DNA from: Arthrobacter castelli DSM 16402
GTDB taxonomy: Bacteria; Actinomycetota; Actinomycetes; Actinomycetales; Micrococcaceae
Reading direction: 5' to 3'
Assembly: GCF_000430705.1 (NCBI RefSeq)
Contig: NZ_AUMN01000002.1
Location: forward strand, 1-64,000
DNA length: 64,000 nt
Position 1 is the first letter of the stretch; every line of letters starts with the position of its first letter. Made by a program: the position numbers and the translations under genes. Positions 47,880-58,000 of the stretch are shown piece by piece. A model generated the notes under the pieces. It was not told where the DNA came from, ran no database searches, and saw only the letters and a list, made by a program, of their open reading frames with translations.

Positions 47880-48063
47880 CACAATCGTCGCCTGCAGCCG
47901 GGGCGGATCCTTCGCCCGTCGGTCAGCCGCCGCAACCGCTGACCCGCTGCTGCGGTCAATTCCCGCACGAACACTTCCGGTTTCCTCGCCATCAAACTCA
48001 CCTCCAGCCTTAAGGCCGGAGAGGTCGATCGCAAGCATGACACGGTTACCTGCCCAAAGCCGC
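47880..48063 (-). mobile_element. IS630-like element remnant (5' end of transposase plus terminal sequence)
   Basis: From a minus-strand ATG near 47995 the frame reads MARKPEVFVRELTAAAGQRL, the typical start of an IS630-type transposase. The next family segment, RRAKDPPRLQATIVTASA, lies in another frame, so a frameshift and a 3' truncation have occurred. The upstream flank on that strand ends in a 33-bp sequence (48031-48063) that recurs inverted at 50193-50225. The rest of 47810-48153 shows no gene. Confidence 0.65.
48031..48063. repeat. Left arm of a 33-bp perfect inverted repeat
   Basis: The 33 bases are the exact reverse complement of 50193-50225, and weaker similarity extends about 8 bases further outward from the GCGG end. 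The two arms bracket the DUF222-HNH gene. Confidence 0.92.
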
Positions 48064-48336
48064 CCGACGACGCGCTGGCTTGCACTTCCACTGAGGTGGA
48101 AATTATCCAACCCCACGGCGGGGCGAAGCACCTGAAAAACCAGCCCGAACGCGGTGGACTGTGAAGCTGCACTTTGGCCGCCGGTGCGAGCGAACTGCGG
48201 GACCGCTTATAGAACCCCGGGGAACGTCCCCACGTCGCCCGGCCACTATGGCTCAAGTGGGCGCGGCTTTTCGTTATCTTACCGTTATATGCGGTGGCTT
48301 CTGTGTGCCTATTTTGTCGTACCCGGGTGGTTGGCT

Positions 48337-50127
48337 ATGGGTATGGGAGTTCAAAGGAATGTTGACGACGACGGCGGCGGACTGCCGGGTGCCGGTACCG
48401 GCGCTGCCGGGACCGGTGCCTCCGGTGCCTTCGGCTCTGACCCTGGTGGCGCTGGTGCGGCTGCCGGTGAGGAGGGGCGGCCGAGCGTGGAGGCTGAGCT
48501 GGATTTGACCGTGGCGCTGTTTCGGGCCGCCGGGTTCCGGGATGAGCCGGTGCTGGCGAGGGGAATCGTGAACGGGCTGGCCCATGTCGATCCCGAAACG
48601 TTGGATTATCGGCAGGCGGTGAATCTGCTGGACGAGGCCGCCCGGCTTGCCTCCGCGGCGGAGGCGTTGAAGGTCAAGGCGGTGGCGCGGGTGTGTGCCA
48701 CGGCCGGCGACCGGGTCGATGAGGAAGATGTGTTGCCGCCGGCCGGCCCCGATGCCGACCGGTTGGCGTCGATGGTGGCCGAGTCGGAGATCGGGGCGGT
48801 GTTGGATGTGTCGAAGCGGGCGACGGAGAAGCTCATCGGGCACAGTAACCTGCTCACCGGCGGCCTGCCGGCCACGTTGGAGGCCCTGGAGAACGGGGAG
48901 TTGAATCCGGACCAGGCGGAGGTGATCGCCGATCAATGCGGGTCGCTGCCACCGGAGGCGTATGCGGGGTTTGAGGCCGAGATGGTGGCCTTCGCCCCGG
49001 GCCGGGCCAAGCACCTGGTCGCGGCCAAGGCACGCCGGGTGCGGGAACGCTCACACCCCGAGACCATCACACACCGCAAGGAAAAAGCAGCCGCCGATCG
49101 GACGGTGGTCCTCGAGCCGGTCGAAGACGGCATGTGCTGGCTGAGCATGTATTTGCCGGCCGAGGCCGCCACCGCCGCGTTCAATCGGCTGACGTCCCTG
49201 GCCCGCACCTTGCAGGGCCCCGACGAACCCCGGGACTTGTCGCAGTTGCGGGCCGATGTGGCCGCGGACCTGCTCCATACCGGCACCGGCACCGGACTAC
49301 CCCCGGCGGCACTGTCGGGCAGTGTCAATGATGTCTTCTACGGCAGCCGGCCGCCACCGGGGACCCCGGACGGGACCGCCGCCCCCGGCACCGCAGGAAC
49401 CACCGGATGCGCCGGCGGTGGTGCTCCGCCTGGTTCGGGTCGGATCCCCAATTATGCCGGGATCAAGGCCGAAGTGACGGTGGTGGTGCCGGTGTTGACC
49501 CTGATGGGATTATCCGATGAGCCCGCCGATCTTGAAGGGTACGGTCCCGTCGATGAGGACACCGCCCGACAATTGGCCGCGAATGCTCCCTCGTTCAAGC
49601 GGTTACTGACTCACCCGGAGACCGGCGCGCCGTTATCGTATGGGCGGGACAGCTACGCGGTGCCCAAGGACCTGCAAAAAATGGTCCGGCTGCGGGACCG
49701 GACCTGTCGCGGATACGGGTGCAACAAGGCCGCACGCCACTGCGAAATCGACCACACGATCCCGTACCCCGGCGGTGAGACCGAGTTAGGCAACCTCAAG
49801 GCGCAGTGCAAGCCGAGCCATGCGCTCAAGACCGCGAAACTCTGGTCCGATATCCAACACCGCAACGGGAGGGTGGATTGGACCTCACCGGCAGGCAGGG
49901 AATACACCACCACCCCCGAGGGCCCGCTGCCCGACATGCGACCGGCCCCCGACATCGCCGCCCTACTCGAGACAGCCAAACACCACGCCAAACCAGCACA
50001 GGGGCCGGGCAAGAAGCCGGCCCGGAAGGACCCCTGGCAAGTGCCCAAGACCAAAAAGGATGGCATCGCCGGCGACGCCACTCACGGCAAACCGGTAAAC
50101 GACCCCACCGACCCAGCACCCTTCTAA
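48337..50127 (+). CDS. DUF222 / HNH endonuclease domain protein (13E12 repeat family)
   Basis: This multi-copy actinobacterial family combines an N-terminal DUF222 domain with an HNH nuclease. Here LDEAARLASAAEALKVKAVARV and PDQAEVIADQCGSLPPEAY belong to DUF222. The HNH core is MVRLRDRTCRGYGCNKAARHCEIDH, then HTIPYPGGETELGNLKAQCKPSHALK. A Gly/Pro-rich linker and basic C-terminal tail follow. The open frame reaches 48154; ATG 48337 is preferred because family similarity starts later and GGGTGG precedes it. Inverted repeats on both sides suggest mobility or capture between insertion-sequence ends. Confidence 0.85.
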   Translation: MGMGVQRNVDDDGGGLPGAGTGAAGTGASGAFGSDPGGAGAAAGEEGRPSVEAELDLTVALFRAAGFRDEPVLARGIVNGLAHVDPETLDYRQAVNLLDEAARLASAAEALKVKAVARVCATAGDRVDEEDVLPPAGPDADRLASMVAESEIGAVLDVSKRATEKLIGHSNLLTGGLPATLEALENGELNPDQAEVIADQCGSLPPEAYAGFEAEMVAFAPGRAKHLVAAKARRVRERSHPETITHRKEKAAADRTVVLEPVEDGMCWLSMYLPAEAATAAFNRLTSLARTLQGPDEPRDLSQLRADVAADLLHTGTGTGLPPAALSGSVNDVFYGSRPPPGTPDGTAAPGTAGTTGCAGGGAPPGSGRIPNYAGIKAEVTVVVPVLTLMGLSDEPADLEGYGPVDEDTARQLAANAPSFKRLLTHPETGAPLSYGRDSYAVPKDLQKMVRLRDRTCRGYGCNKAARHCEIDHTIPYPGGETELGNLKAQCKPSHALKTAKLWSDIQHRNGRVDWTSPAGREYTTTPEGPLPDMRPAPDIAALLETAKHHAKPAQGPGKKPARKDPWQVPKTKKDGIAGDATHGKPVNDPTDPAPF

Positions 50128-50192
50128 ATCCCGAGGCCGCGCAAGGACCACTTCGGCCAGACTACGGTCGTATGGTGCTAGTGCCTCGTCAA

Positions 50193-50225
50193 GCGGCTTT
50201 GGGCAGGTAACCGTGTCATGCTTGC
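50193..50225. repeat. Right arm of the 33-bp perfect inverted repeat
   Basis: It is the exact reverse complement of 48031-48063. It is itself bounded by GCTAGTGC (50177-50184) and GCACTAGC (50224-50231), an 8-bp inverted pair that marks a short relic of about 55 bp. Confidence 0.92.
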
Positions 50226-50269
50226 ACTAGCTTCCCTGGCTTCCGCGCTCCTGCGTCGACCATCGGCGG

Positions 50270-50920
50270 TTACTCGCCGCGGGCCAACCACTCGTCCAAG
50301 TGCGGGGACTCATCGCCGATCGTAGTTGATCCCCCGTGTCCCGGGTGCACAACTGTCTCGGGCGGCAACTCGAACAGCCGATCCCGGATCGACTCAATGA
50401 TGACCTCGAAGTCGCTGAAGGAACGACCGGTCGCGCCCGGGCCGCCATTGAACAGCGTGTCGCCGGTGAAGACGACGCCTTCGCTGGGCAGGTAAAAGCA
50501 CGTGGACCCGGGGGAGTGACCAGGGGTGTGGAGGGCCTTGATCCGCTGCCCGGCCACCTCGAAGATGTCCCTGTCCTGGATTTCGTGGTTCGGGTCGATC
50601 GACGGGAAGACCCGTTCCCACAGCATCAAATCCGACGAGTGCAGGTGGGTGGGAGCCCGGACGGCGTCACTCAGCTCCTGGACCACCCTGATGTGGTCAT
50701 CGTGAGCGTGGGTCAGCAGGATGGCAACTACATTTCGTCCGTTGATGGCTTCGACGATGGCGCCCGCGTCGTGCGGAGCGTCGATGACGATGCACTCGTC
50801 ATCGTTGCCGACGATCCAGACGTTGTTCTGCACATCCCAGGTACCGCCGTCGAGCGAAAATGTCCCGGCAGTTTCCAAATGTTCAATCCGCAATGCGGAT
50901 CCGCTTGTTGTCTCTGTCAT
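50270..50920 (-). CDS. MBL-fold hydrolase, mycothiol-dependent detoxification partner
   Basis: The 216-residue metallo-beta-lactamase-fold hydrolase carries the zinc motif [13 protein letters not shown], then [31 protein letters not shown] and [10 protein letters not shown], close to glyoxalase II. Its ATG overlaps the stop of the S-(hydroxymethyl)mycothiol dehydrogenase (ATGA). By context it likely hydrolyses the S-formyl-mycothiol or a similar thioester made by that enzyme. Confidence 0.85.
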   Translation of the reverse strand: MTETTSGSALRIEHLETAGTFSLDGGTWDVQNNVWIVGNDDECIVIDAPHDAGAIVEAINGRNVVAILLTHAHDDHIRVVQELSDAVRAPTHLHSSDLMLWERVFPSIDPNHEIQDRDIFEVAGQRIKALHTPGHSPGSTCFYLPSEGVVFTGDTLFNGGPGATGRSFSDFEVIIESIRDRLFELPPETVVHPGHGGSTTIGDESPHLDEWLARGE

Positions 50921-52005
50921 CCCAGTTCCACCACCGATCGCAGTACCTTGCCTTGTTCCATTTTGCTAAACGACTCTTCGATCTCATCGAGCTTGATCCG
51001 CTCGGAGACGAAGGCGTCGAGGTCCAGCCGCCCCAGCCGGTACTGGTCGACCAGCATCGGGAAGTCCCGCGACGGCAGGCAGTCACCATACCAGGACGAC
51101 TTGAGTGCGCCGCCTCGACCAAACACGTCGAGCAGCGGCAGTTCGATCTTCATGTCGGGGGTCGGCACGCCCACCAGGACCACCGTGCCGGCCAGGTCCC
51201 GGGCGTAGAAGGCCTGCTTGTACGTCTCGGGGCGGCCCACCGCTTCGATCACGACGTCGGCGCCGTTGCCTCCCGTGAGTTCCTGGATGGCCTCCACCGG
51301 GTCGGATTCGCGGGAGTTGACCGTGTGCGTCGCCCCCATCGACGTGGCGGTCTCCAGCTTGCCGGCGTCAATGTCGACGGCGATGATCGTCGTCGCGCCC
51401 GCCAGCCGGGAGCCGGCGATGGCAGCCGTTCCGACGCCGCCGCAGCCGATCACTGCCACCGAGTCGCCGCGGCTGACATTGCCGGTGTTCATCGCGGAGC
51501 CGATGCCGGCCATCACACCGCACCCGAGCAGCCCGACGGCCGCCGCATCCGCGTCAGGATCGACCTTGGTGCACTGCCCGGCCGCGACCAGGGTCTTCTC
51601 GGCAAAAGCGCCAATGCCCAGCGCCGGGGACAATTCCGTACCATCCTCGAGCGTCATCTTCTGAGTCGCGTTATGTGTATCGAAGCAATACTGCGGCTCA
51701 CCACGCTTGCAGGCGCGGCATTGGCCGCACACCGCCCGCCAGTTGAGGATGACTTTGTCACCGGGGGCGATGTCGGTGACGTCGTCGCCGACGGCGTTGA
51801 CCACGCCTGTCGCTTCGTGTCCGAGCAGGAAGGGGAAGTCGTCGTTAATGCCGCCCTGCTTGTACTGCAGATCCGTGTGGCAGACACCGCAGGTGAGGAT
51901 GTCCACCAAGGCTTCGCCCGGGCCGGGATCCGGCACCAGGATATTCTCCACTGTCACGTCCGCATCCTTGTGGCGCGCGATCACTCCACGCACTGTATGA
52001 ACCAT
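50917..52005 (-). CDS. mscR: S-(hydroxymethyl)mycothiol dehydrogenase / S-nitrosomycothiol reductase
   Basis: This zinc alcohol dehydrogenase of class III type oxidises the formaldehyde-mycothiol adduct and may also reduce S-nitrosomycothiol. Seen are the catalytic zinc [14 protein letters not shown] and GHEATGVV, structural zinc [15 protein letters not shown], and NAD-binding [23 protein letters not shown] 52005 has AGGAC 5 bases ahead and gives the family start [10 protein letters not shown]; the longer frame to 52047 is not needed. It is first in a two-gene operon with the MBL hydrolase. Confidence 0.92.
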   Translation of the reverse strand: MVHTVRGVIARHKDADVTVENILVPDPGPGEALVDILTCGVCHTDLQYKQGGINDDFPFLLGHEATGVVNAVGDDVTDIAPGDKVILNWRAVCGQCRACKRGEPQYCFDTHNATQKMTLEDGTELSPALGIGAFAEKTLVAAGQCTKVDPDADAAAVGLLGCGVMAGIGSAMNTGNVSRGDSVAVIGCGGVGTAAIAGSRLAGATTIIAVDIDAGKLETATSMGATHTVNSRESDPVEAIQELTGGNGADVVIEAVGRPETYKQAFYARDLAGTVVLVGVPTPDMKIELPLLDVFGRGGALKSSWYGDCLPSRDFPMLVDQYRLGRLDLDAFVSERIKLDEIEESFSKMEQGKVLRSVVELG

Positions 52006-52119
52006 GTAGTCCTGTCCTCTCCGCCGGGCACCATTGTGATGGGGCAACCGCGTCTCTTCCGGTAACGGGCGTTTCGGTCATCGTAGGTAACAGGCACCGC
52101 CGGTTCCTATGATGGCCTC

Positions 52120-52947
52120 ATGAGCGAATCCGTAGTTCCCATGCCCGCCGCCGACCGGCGTGCGTTTATCCAGGATTGGAAGGCATGGCACTTGACCCGT
52201 GAGGCCACCTTATCTGATCCATTCGGATGGTTGTCCGTGACGGACATGCACTGGCTGGACACGACGGCTCGCCGCTTTGCCGATATTCCCGGCCAATGGG
52301 CCAGCACGGAAACAGGCGTATGGGTGCAGCTGCCCGAGACCGAGGAGCTGTTTGTCGACGGCGGACAGGTCACCGGGTTCCACAACTTCGGTGCGCTCCG
52401 TGAGCGCCAGTCAATTACCGTTCGGACGGCGGATTTCGCCGTCGAAATCGCCCGCCGCGGTGGCGGAGACCTGATTCGTTCCCGGCGCCCCGATGCCCCC
52501 GCGTTGAAGGCTTTTTCCGGCGTGCCGACCTTCGAGCCCGATCCCCGCTGGCAGCTGGCCGGCATGTTCATCCCGAACAGGCGTCCGGTCACCGTGGCAT
52601 CGGTGCTGGAACGGGTGCAGCACACCTATGATTCGCCCGGATCCCTGGAGTTCGACCTGGCCGGCCGGACCCACCGGCTCACAGCGTTCCCGGGCAAGGA
52701 ACCGAATTCTTTCCAGGTGCTGTTTACCGATAAGACCACCGGCTCGGCCACGTCGGCACTGTGCCGGACGATGTTTGTCGCGCCTCCGGCGTCGGACGGT
52801 TCGGTGCTGCTGGATTTCAACCGGGCGGTGAATATGCCGTGCTCGTTTACGCGCCATGCCACCTGCCCGCTGCCCCCGCCTCAGAACAGGCTGCCGTTCG
52901 CCGTCGAGGCGGGGGAGAAGGAGTACGTCCCCGGTGCGGCCGGCTAG
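52120..52947 (+). CDS. DUF1684 domain protein
   Basis: The 275-residue cytosolic protein has the DUF1684 pattern: WKAWHLTREATLSDPFGWLSVTDMHWLD at the N-terminus, the middle beta-rich region, and the C-terminal metal-like site RTMFVAPPASDGSVLLDFNRAVNMPCSFTRHATCPLPPPQNRLPFAVEAGEK. No activity is established for the family. It converges with mycoredoxin, overlapping it by 4 bases at the stops, and its start lies 114 bases from the divergent dehydrogenase gene. Confidence 0.85.
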   Translation: MSESVVPMPAADRRAFIQDWKAWHLTREATLSDPFGWLSVTDMHWLDTTARRFADIPGQWASTETGVWVQLPETEELFVDGGQVTGFHNFGALRERQSITVRTADFAVEIARRGGGDLIRSRRPDAPALKAFSGVPTFEPDPRWQLAGMFIPNRRPVTVASVLERVQHTYDSPGSLEFDLAGRTHRLTAFPGKEPNSFQVLFTDKTTGSATSALCRTMFVAPPASDGSVLLDFNRAVNMPCSFTRHATCPLPPPQNRLPFAVEAGEKEYVPGAAG

Positions 52948-53201
52948 GCTGCGACCCGGTTCTGGACCTCTGCCAGTGACGGATTGGTGGCGCTGGAGCC
53001 ATCATTGAACAGCACTGTGGGAACTGTCTGGTTGCCGCCGTTGAGCGTTTCGACCAGCTCGGCGGTTCCTTCGACCTCTTCGATATTGATCTCGGTGTAA
53101 CCGATGCCCTTGGCGTCCAGCTGCGACTTCAGGCGGCGGCAATAGCCGCACCAGGTGGTCGAAAACATCGTAATGCTGCCGGCGTCGGGGGTGTAGTCCA
53201 C
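52944..53201 (-). CDS. mrx1: Mycoredoxin
   Basis: Mycoredoxin 1 is the glutaredoxin-like oxidoreductase that removes mycothiol from S-mycothiolated proteins. The 85-residue protein has the WCGYC active site in TMFSTTWCGYCRRLKSQL and the cis-Pro loop GGNQTVPTVLF. GTG 53201 is chosen because AAGGAG precedes it by 5 bases and VDYTPDAG is a normal family start. It belongs with mshA and mscR in the mycothiol system. Confidence 0.9.
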   Translation of the reverse strand: MDYTPDAGSITMFSTTWCGYCRRLKSQLDAKGIGYTEINIEEVEGTAELVETLNGGNQTVPTVLFNDGSSATNPSLAEVQNRVAA

Positions 53202-53260
53202 GGTTGCTCCTTGTAGTGGCGTTGTCGCTGTCAACTGGGTCAACGCCGTCGTCGTCGAGC

Positions 53261-53983
53261 TCATTCCCACAGCAGTCCGCTGACCGGCTCGATCAGCTCG
53301 GGTCCGTTGTTGCGGACGCTGTTGACCTGGTTGCTGACCGTCCGGGGCACCAGCCTGGGTTCGGGCATGGCATCGAGCAGTTGGGCGACGTCGGCCGTGC
53401 TGGTGGTGTCCGGGTCCAGCCAGTCGTCATAGAAGTCAGGCGGGACAATCAGCGGGGTCCTGTCGTGGATGTGCCCGAGGGAATCAGTGGCCGCGGTGGT
53501 GATCACGGTGCAGGTGCGCAGCCACTTCTCGGGGTGGTCCTCCGGCAGTGCGGGGTCCGGCCAGTACTCGTATAATCCGGCGAAGGCCAGGATCTGCTCA
53601 TCGGGCCCGTGCAGGTACATCGGTATTTTTCCGGTGTCTGTTTTCTGCCATTCAAAGTAGCCATCGGCGGCCACCAGCGCGCGTCTTTTCGCCGCGGCCT
53701 TCCGGAAGGATGGTTTCTGCGTCACCGTTTCGGCCCGGGCATTGATCAACCGTGCCGCGGCCTTGCGGTCCTTTGACCACGAGGGAACCAGCCCCCACCG
53801 TGCGCCGGCCAGCTGCCGGGAATGCTCCGCGCCGTTCCGGGATTGGCGTTCGACGACGATGGGCACCTCGTCGGTCGGGGCCACATTGTAGGAGGGAGGG
53901 ATCTGCTGCTCGTAAGGTTCATCGATATCGAAGGAGGCAACGAGGTCGCCGGTGCTTCGAGCCATCACATATCTGCCGCACAT
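53261..53983 (-). CDS. SRAP-domain protein (YedK/HMCES-type abasic-site protein)
   Basis: SRAP proteins crosslink to abasic sites in single-stranded DNA through Cys2 and protect them. The protein begins MCGRY, with LINARAETV, ADGYFEWQ and the His loop HIHDRTPLIV (usually HxRMP), so the catalytic Cys, Asn, Glu and His are present. The 240-residue length is normal. Its start faces the VOC gene, and mycoredoxin follows. Confidence 0.93.
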   Translation of the reverse strand: MCGRYVMARSTGDLVASFDIDEPYEQQIPPSYNVAPTDEVPIVVERQSRNGAEHSRQLAGARWGLVPSWSKDRKAAARLINARAETVTQKPSFRKAAAKRRALVAADGYFEWQKTDTGKIPMYLHGPDEQILAFAGLYEYWPDPALPEDHPEKWLRTCTVITTAATDSLGHIHDRTPLIVPPDFYDDWLDPDTTSTADVAQLLDAMPEPRLVPRTVSNQVNSVRNNGPELIEPVSGLLWE

Positions 53984-54048
53984 GCCTCCATTATGGTTCA
54001 GGTGCGGCGATTCCGCTGCGGAAGCCGCGGTTACGGGTGCCGGCCGGT

Positions 54049-54507
54049 TTACTCTGCCGGGTCTGCGGTGTCTGCCTGGTCGATGACTTCGATGCGCACT
54101 GTTCCGTCCTGGTCAACAGACAGTCCCGGATTGAAGACGATTTCCCACCGGAAACCGTCCGGGTCGGCGAAGTAGCCGGAACAACCGCCCCAGCTCATCC
54201 GGCGGGCGGGCGCAATAATCGTTGCACCTGCGGCTTCGGCTTGTTCCATGACGGCTTCGACTTCCTCGATGCTGTCCACATTGTGGCCCAGGGATACAGG
54301 CGCGACAGCTGACGGCTCGAGGTCCGCCTCGACTGCGAACTTTTCGGCGTCGTACAGGGACAACAGCAGGCCATGGCCGATCTGGATAAAAATCACTTCG
54401 CCGGGAACGTCCAGGGTCGGCACCCACTTCAGCCCGTCGATGTAAAACCTGCGCGATGCATCGAGATCGCCCACGGCCAGGGTCAGCACATCGACGTTAG
54501 GTTGCAT
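54049..54507 (-). CDS. VOC-family (glyoxalase/bleomycin resistance-like) protein
   Basis: The 152-residue protein has two beta-alpha-beta-beta-beta halves typical of the VOC superfamily: VLTLAVGDLDASRRFYIDGLKW in the first and APVSLGHNVDSIEEVEAVMEQAEAAGATII, WGGCSGYFADPDGFRWEIVFNP in the second. Conserved His and Glu could bind a metal. Substrate unknown; it is monocistronic. Confidence 0.85.
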   Translation of the reverse strand: MQPNVDVLTLAVGDLDASRRFYIDGLKWVPTLDVPGEVIFIQIGHGLLLSLYDAEKFAVEADLEPSAVAPVSLGHNVDSIEEVEAVMEQAEAAGATIIAPARRMSWGGCSGYFADPDGFRWEIVFNPGLSVDQDGTVRIEVIDQADTADPAE

Positions 54508-54640
54508 GTGTCGATATTCTCACACGATTCATAAACGTGGGCTGAAGGCCCAACGTACGGGTCTGTTGCGGGGTGTCCGTGATGGGCTGAACGACTGATC
54601 TGTATTTTGTCACCGGCCGGGCGTACGCTTAAAACCATAC

Positions 54641-54656
54641 TCGAACACATATTCGA
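54641..54656. promoter_or_regulatory. SOS (LexA) box
   Basis: TCGAACACATATTCGA matches the actinobacterial/Gram-positive LexA consensus TCGAAC-N4-GTTCGA with one mismatch. A -10-like TATGAG follows at 54665-54670, so LexA would block the promoter. Confidence 0.85.
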
Positions 54657-54703
54657 TGAAGCAGTATGAGACAGGTAAGAGACACGGTTGGGAGGTGGCT
54701 GAA

Positions 54704-55018
54704 GTGGGACTCTTCAGCGAATCGGTAGAGGTGGTGTGTTCACCTTCCGGGCAGCCGCTGCGGCTCCAATGGGGGAACCGGAGCTACAAAATCGCGGCGG
54801 ATCCATTGCGCTGGTATGAGCGGCGCAAGTGGTGGGAGGAGGAGCTGCGGGCCGAACGGGGCCGCGGGGCAGGACTGGTGGACCATGAAATCTGGCGGGT
54901 CCAGGCCAGGGCGAATGAGCAGTCGGAGCTGCGGACCTTCGACATCGCGTATCAGGCGGACACCGGGCGGTGGCGGATTGTGAAGATCCATGATGCCGTG
55001 CGGGAGCTGAGCGCGTAA
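54704..55018 (+). CDS. DUF6504 protein accompanying dnaE2
   Basis: The protein (104 residues from GTG 54704) has the DUF6504 core LRLQWGNRSYKIAADPLRWYERRKWW, HEIWRVQARANEQSELRTFDIAYQADTGRWRIVKIHDA. Members lie next to the imuB/dnaE2 mutasome genes in Actinobacteria; function unknown. GGAGG at 54691-54695 precedes GTG 54704 by 8 bases, whereas ATG 54656 lies inside the SOS box. It is cotranscribed with dnaE2 23 bases downstream. Confidence 0.8.
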   Translation: MGLFSESVEVVCSPSGQPLRLQWGNRSYKIAADPLRWYERRKWWEEELRAERGRGAGLVDHEIWRVQARANEQSELRTFDIAYQADTGRWRIVKIHDAVRELSA

Positions 55019-55041
55019 GGGTTGGACGGACAGAAACCGCG

Positions 55042-58000
55042 ATGAGTTTTACCCATCTACATGTATCGACCGCTTTCAGCGCCCACTATGGTGTGTCGTG
55101 GCCCGATGAACTGGCCGCCGCGGCTGCCGCTGACGGTGCCAGTGCCTTGGCATGCACCGACCGCGACGGGCTCTACGGGACGGTGAAACACCTCAAGGCA
55201 TGCGCCAGCGCGGGGATCGACCCGATCGCAGGGGTGGATCTGGCCGTACTGGATCATGGCCAGGCTATCGGCCGGGTGGTCATCCTGGCACATGGACACA
55301 TCCAGGGGGCGGGATACCGGGCGCTATGCCGGCTGATCTCGGATGCGCATGCCGGGACGGGAGCGCAGTCGCACCAACCGGTCGGCATCACCATGGAAGA
55401 ACTAGCCTCCCGCTGCCTGGATCCTGCCACCCTCACCCCGGTATTGACCGTGTTGCTGGGCCCGTATTCCGACGTCGGCCAGGCGTTGCGCGCCCATCGG
55501 TATTCCATGGCGCGTTCGCTGATCTCCCGGTGGCAGCAGCTGATGCCGGACGGCAGTCTGGCTGCTGAAGTGGTGACGCATTTGAGCCCGCCGGGACAGT
55601 CGTTGAGCACCGGGCATGCGGTGAAGCTGTACAAACTGGCAGCCGAACGCAATCTTCCGGCGGTGTTAACCAATGCAGTGCGGTATTGCGATATCGACGG
55701 CGCGGCCACGGCCGATGTGCTGGATTCGGCCCGCGCCCTGACCGCTTTGGAGAAGCTCTCTGACCTGCAGCCCAATGGCCAGGGATGGCTGAAACCGGCC
55801 CGGCAAATGAAGGCGCTGGCTGCCGAAATTTCCAAGGCAGCCGATCTGGGCCGTGCCGGTGCCACCCGGCTGTTGGCGGCGACAGAAGAATTAGCTGACC
55901 GCTGCCGGATGGATCCGGTCTCCGACATGGGGTGGAAACAGCCGGTGGTCCCTGAAGTGTCGGTCATCGGTGTTGAATCCGAGCCGCTGACCGAGCTGTG
56001 GAACCGTTGCGAGGCCGGTATCGGCCGCAGGTTCGCCGGGATGTCGCATCAGCAGGAAGAGCGGGTGCAAAGTCGGCTGGACCATGAAATGCGGATCATC
56101 GGCCGGCTCGGGTTTTCCTCCTACTTCCTCACCGTGGCGGAGGTATCAAAAATGATTACCGGCATGGGAGTCCGGGCGGCTGCCAGGGGATCGGGCGCTT
56201 CATCGCTGGTGAATTACCTGCTGCACATCAGCCATGTGAACCCGCTGGAGCATGGCCTGATCTTCGAGCGCTTCCTCTCCCAGGACCGCTCCACCCTGCC
56301 CGATATTGATATCGACGTCGAAAGCGCCGAACGGCATAACGTGTACCACCGGATCTTCGAGCGGTTCGGACCCGAACGGGTCACCTTGATGAGTATGCAG
56401 AACGGGTACCGCGCCCGTGGCGCCGTCCGTGATGCCGGGCTTGCCCTGGGGATGGATGAGGACGACGTCGGCACCATCGCCAAGCAGCTGTGGCGGTTTT
56501 CGGCCGGCAAATTCCGTGAAGCCATGGCTGAAAAGCCGGAGCTGAGGGACTTTTCCTCCCAAGTGGACCAGAACCAGCAGCTGGACCTGCTGGTCGATCT
56601 GACCGAGCGGCTGGACCGGTTGCCCAGGCATATTTCCATGCACCCGTGCGGGGTGATCCTGGGAGACAAGAACCTGTTGGACCGCAGCCCGGTCCAGCCC
56701 AGCGGGCTGGGACTTCCGATGTCGCAGTTCGATAAGCACGACATGGATCCCATGGGGATGTTGAAGCTGGACGTACTCGGCGTGCGGATGCAAAGTTCGA
56801 TGGCCTACGCCTTAAACGAAATCATCCGCATCCATCCCTCCGCCGCGGAGGTGGCCTCCGCCGGCGGACACCGGAAACCGGACGGCTCCATCCCGGACTT
56901 CATCTCCGGCGATGGACAGATCAGCCTGGACGCGGTGCCGCTCGATGACGAACCCACCTATGAACTGATCCGCAGCACCCACACCCTGGGATGCTTCCAG
57001 ATCGAATCCCCGGGACAACGCGAACTGATCGGCAAGCTCGCTCCCGCCGGGTTTAACGACCTGATCATTGACATCTCGCTGTTCCGCCCCGGACCGATGA
57101 AGTCGGATATGGTCCGACCGTTCCTGGAGCACCGGCATGGCTGGGCACCGGAGAATTATCCGCATCCGGACCTGAAACCGGCGCTGGCGGAAACCCACGG
57201 CGTCACCGTCTTCCACGAGCAGATACTGCACACGTTCCATGTCTTTACCGGGTGCAGCATGGCCCAGGCAGATGTGCTTCGACGCCAACTGGGTGACGAG
57301 GACGCCGAACCGGCGGTCGAGGAGTTCTTCCGGACCCGGGCCATAGCCAGGAATTACCCGCTTGAGGTGGTGGACAAGGTATGGCACACGTTGAAATCGT
57401 TCGCCAGCTTTGGTTTTTGCAAGGCACACGGCGCGGCCTTCGCAGTTCCCACCTATCAGTCGGCCTGGCTGAAGGCACACCACCCGGAGGCCTTCCTGGC
57501 CGGCATTTTCGAACACGACCCCGGGATGTATCCACGGCGCCTGCTGGTGGCCGAAGCGCGGAGACTGGGAATTGAAATCCTGCCCCTGGACATCAACCGC
57601 AGCACAGGCCAGTACCGGGTGGAACGCATTCCGGATACGGAACCACCGGCCGGGGAGGGGAGCGGGGGACCACCGGTCGGGAACGGGTGCGGGGGACCTG
57701 CGGCCGGGGAGAGTAACGGGGGACCACCGGTCGGGAACGGGGAGCCCGGTTCCGGCGGCCGGCTCGGGATCCGGTTGAGCCTGGCCGGGATTTATGGGTT
57801 ATCCCGGACTGAACTGAAGCGCATTGTCGCCGGACAACCGTATGACTCGCTGGCTGACCTGCGCACCCGCGCACGGGTGAGCAGGGCCAATTTGAAGCGG
57901 TTGGCTCAATTGGGAGCCTTCGATGCGCTGAACCGCACGATGCAGGGTAAAGGCAGCCGGGCGGACCTGATCCACCATTTAAACAGTGCCCCGTCCCGGC

